A stretch of DNA of 64,000 nucleotides from an uncultured Clostridia bacterium. GTDB lineage: Bacteria > Bacillota > Clostridia > Christensenellales > UBA1242. Below are positions 62,256 to 64,000 of the stretch, one piece after another. The DNA lies in NCBI GenBank assembly GCA_944376905.1, contig CALWEA010000001.1, positions 1-64,000 on the forward strand, written 5' to 3'. Every line of letters starts with the position of its first letter. The first letter of the stretch is position 1. The translations under genes and the position numbers were made by a program. The notes under the pieces were generated by a model. The model was not told the DNA's origin, ran no database searches, and saw nothing but the letters and a program-made list of their open reading frames with translations.

Positions 62256-63749
62256 ATGGTAAAAGATTGTGAAGATAATATTAAATTTATAAAAAGTAAA
62301 CTTAGCAATAGTATTGATGTTGCTAATAAGGTTTTTTATGTTAAAAGAAAAAAAATTGCAATTATATATGTTAAAAGTTTAACTTCTCCTAAATTAATTT
62401 CCGATATAATTATTAAACCATTATTTAATTTGTCTAAATTAGAAACAAAAAAAATGACATGTGATAATATAGCACAACAATTAATATTAACTGCTGATTG
62501 TTCTGTTTTGCCAAATAGCAAAAATGCTAACTCTGAAATTCTTTCATCAATATTACAAGGTAAGGCCATTATTTTTGTTAATAATGAAAAATCTGCAATC
62601 ATAGTTGATGTTGAACAGTTGGTTTCAAGGCAACCTGCTGAACCACCAACTTCTGCTGTTATATATGGCCCAAGAGAAGGTTTTACAGAAAATGCTAAAC
62701 AAAATTTATCAATGTTAAGAAAGCGTTTGCCAACAGAAAATTTAGTTGTTAAAGATTATAAAGTTGGAAATTATACTAAAACTAAAGTTTTTGTTACATA
62801 TTTAAAAGGTGTTGCTTCACAAAGAGTTGTTAAAGAAATTTGTAAACGAATTGAAAGTATTGATATAGACGGAATTATAGATTCTCATTACATTTTAGCA
62901 TTTTTGCAAAAAAATGATAACAATTTTTTTAAACAGGCGGGTGTTGCTGAAAAACCGGATATTGTCTCTGCTAAAATGTTGGAAGGTAGGGTTGCAATAA
63001 TCGTTGATAATTCTCCTATAGTTTTAACTTTGCCGTTTTTAATTTTTGAAGATTTACAAAATTCTAATGATTATTATAGTAATCCTATTTATGTTTCACT
63101 TGTAAGGATTATTCGTATTCTGGCAATTATAGTTGCTTGTATTGTTCCTGGCGTTTATCTCGCACTTCGTTTATATCATTACAAGGTTTTGCCGTTAAGG
63201 TTTTTAATAACTATTGCCAACTCAACTGAGGGGTTGCCGTTTACACCTTTTATTGAATTATTATTTATTTTAATTTTGTTTCAAATATTATATGAAGTAA
63301 GTTTGAGGTTGCCAAGATATTTGGGTTTAGCAACTTCTATTGTTGGGGCATTGATTTTAGGGGATACTGGTGTTAATGCGGGATTAATATCTCCGCCTGG
63401 AGTTATTATTATAGCAATGAGTATTATTTCAATTTATGCAGTTCCTGATCAGGCTTCTCAACTAAATGTTTTGCGTCTTATTTTTTTAATATTGGGAGGA
63501 ACAGTTGGTATTTTGGGTGTTGTTGGTTTTATGATTTATTTAATAAACGAAAATGCAATTAACGAAAAATATGGTGTTCCTTATCTAGCACCTTATGCTC
63601 CTAGAATAAAAAATGATTTAAAAGATGGTATTTTTATGAAATCTATAACCTCAATGAAAACACGCCCTAAAAGTTTAAGTAATAAGAATTTAATAAGAAT
63701 AAAAGATAGTGAAAAAAAATCTTCTTTATCAAACAAAAAAAATGAGTAG
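62256..63749 (+). CDS. GerA-family spore germination protein (A subunit)
   Basis: 497 residues. The soluble N-terminal domain (1-275) carries family stretches such as VYGPREGFTEN-like IYGPREGFTENAKQN and the AIIVDNSPIVLTLPFL end. About five membrane helices follow between residues 290 and 435, with LRLPRYLGLATSIVGALILG, where the family's PxPxGxA-type loop lies, and GLISPPGVIIIAMSI. This is the A subunit of a spore inner-membrane germinant receptor. B and C subunits are not within the window, though they may follow beyond it. It is strong evidence for sporulation. The 30-residue tail is Lys/Ser-rich. Confidence 0.93.
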   Translation: MVKDCEDNIKFIKSKLSNSIDVANKVFYVKRKKIAIIYVKSLTSPKLISDIIIKPLFNLSKLETKKMTCDNIAQQLILTADCSVLPNSKNANSEILSSILQGKAIIFVNNEKSAIIVDVEQLVSRQPAEPPTSAVIYGPREGFTENAKQNLSMLRKRLPTENLVVKDYKVGNYTKTKVFVTYLKGVASQRVVKEICKRIESIDIDGIIDSHYILAFLQKNDNNFFKQAGVAEKPDIVSAKMLEGRVAIIVDNSPIVLTLPFLIFEDLQNSNDYYSNPIYVSLVRIIRILAIIVACIVPGVYLALRLYHYKVLPLRFLITIANSTEGLPFTPFIELLFILILFQILYEVSLRLPRYLGLATSIVGALILGDTGVNAGLISPPGVIIIAMSIISIYAVPDQASQLNVLRLIFLILGGTVGILGVVGFMIYLINENAINEKYGVPYLAPYAPRIKNDLKDGIFMKSITSMKTRPKSLSNKNLIRIKDSEKKSSLSNKKNE

Positions 63750-64000
63750 TTTAATTTTATTTTAAATCAAAAAAACCAATAAATTAATTACAAATATTAA
63801 TAAAAAAATATTAAAAATATTAAAAATATAAAATTTAAAAAATATTAAATAAAAAAATAAAAATAAAAAAAATAAAAAAATAAATCTTAAAACACAAATA
63901 TTAAATTATAAATTTATTTATTAAAAAATTTATAAAAAATTCATTTATTAATAAAATTAAAAACATATCAAAACAATAAAGCAATTTAAAAGCAAATATA
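63750..64000. other. A-rich intergenic end of window
   Basis: Almost only A and T, with no gene or hairpin supported. Confidence 0.4.

Overview
The window is a stretch of chromosome from a very AT-rich, anaerobic, spore-forming Firmicute of the clostridial type, probably an uncultured gut organism. The signs are strong purine-rich ribosome-binding sites, sigma-A promoters, an anaerobic ribonucleotide reductase (nrdD/nrdG) behind a promoter with two NrdR-like boxes, a GerA-family germinant receptor subunit behind a sigma-G-like promoter, and DUF11 and TasA/SipW-like surface proteins. TGA acts as a normal stop.

Layout. 0-2 kb: ABC exporter operon. 2.1-6.2 kb: a block of nested hairpins, a large coiled-coil protein and an RsgI-like membrane protein. 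6.6-17.1 kb: argS, a DUF2188 protein, two paralogous secreted beta-rich proteins with structured leaders, tilS, two YugP-like zinc peptidases, a four-armed inverted-repeat structure in front of uppP, and a Pro/Gln-rich protein. 17.5 kb: tRNA-Leu(CAG), then a tiny transcription unit for a 21-residue peptide. 17.9-28 kb: accessory island with a type III restriction-modification operon (AlbA_2-like protein, Mod, HEPN-like protein, Res), large hairpins, a small HTH/sigma-like regulator and a large serine recombinase. 28-34 kb: surface-protein region with copy A of a duplicated cassette (frameshifted), a membrane-anchored glycosidase-like protein and a decayed DUF11 protein. 34-38 kb: nrdDG and a shikimate-kinase-like protein without P-loop. 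38.6-49 kb: a transketolase homologue without catalytic residues, a YugP homologue without its HExxH motif, peroxiredoxin, GAPDH, M29 aminopeptidase, LemA and DUF2207. 49.6-53.3 kb: gpmI and metG. 53.7-57 kb: copy B of the cassette, intact. 57-64 kb: YbaK, FabG-like SDR, hypotheticals, a hydrolase with Asp in the nucleophile position, and GerA.

Most interesting signals. (1) The two cassette genes end in a C-type-lectin-like domain whose last codons look like the variable region of a diversity-generating retroelement (DGR). Between flanks that are identical in both copies, 29 of 78 bases differ, almost all at codon positions 1 and 2, and the block is far richer in G+C than its surroundings. 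No reverse transcriptase or template repeat is in the window, so the retroelement would act from elsewhere. (2) A family of hairpin elements shares a core at 2.1, 24.7 and 26.2 kb, with a compensatory base change in an inner stem. (3) Four promoters have a -10 box 7-8 bases before the likely initiation codon and no ribosome-binding site, which suggests leaderless mRNAs. (4) Several enzyme homologues have lost canonical catalytic residues.
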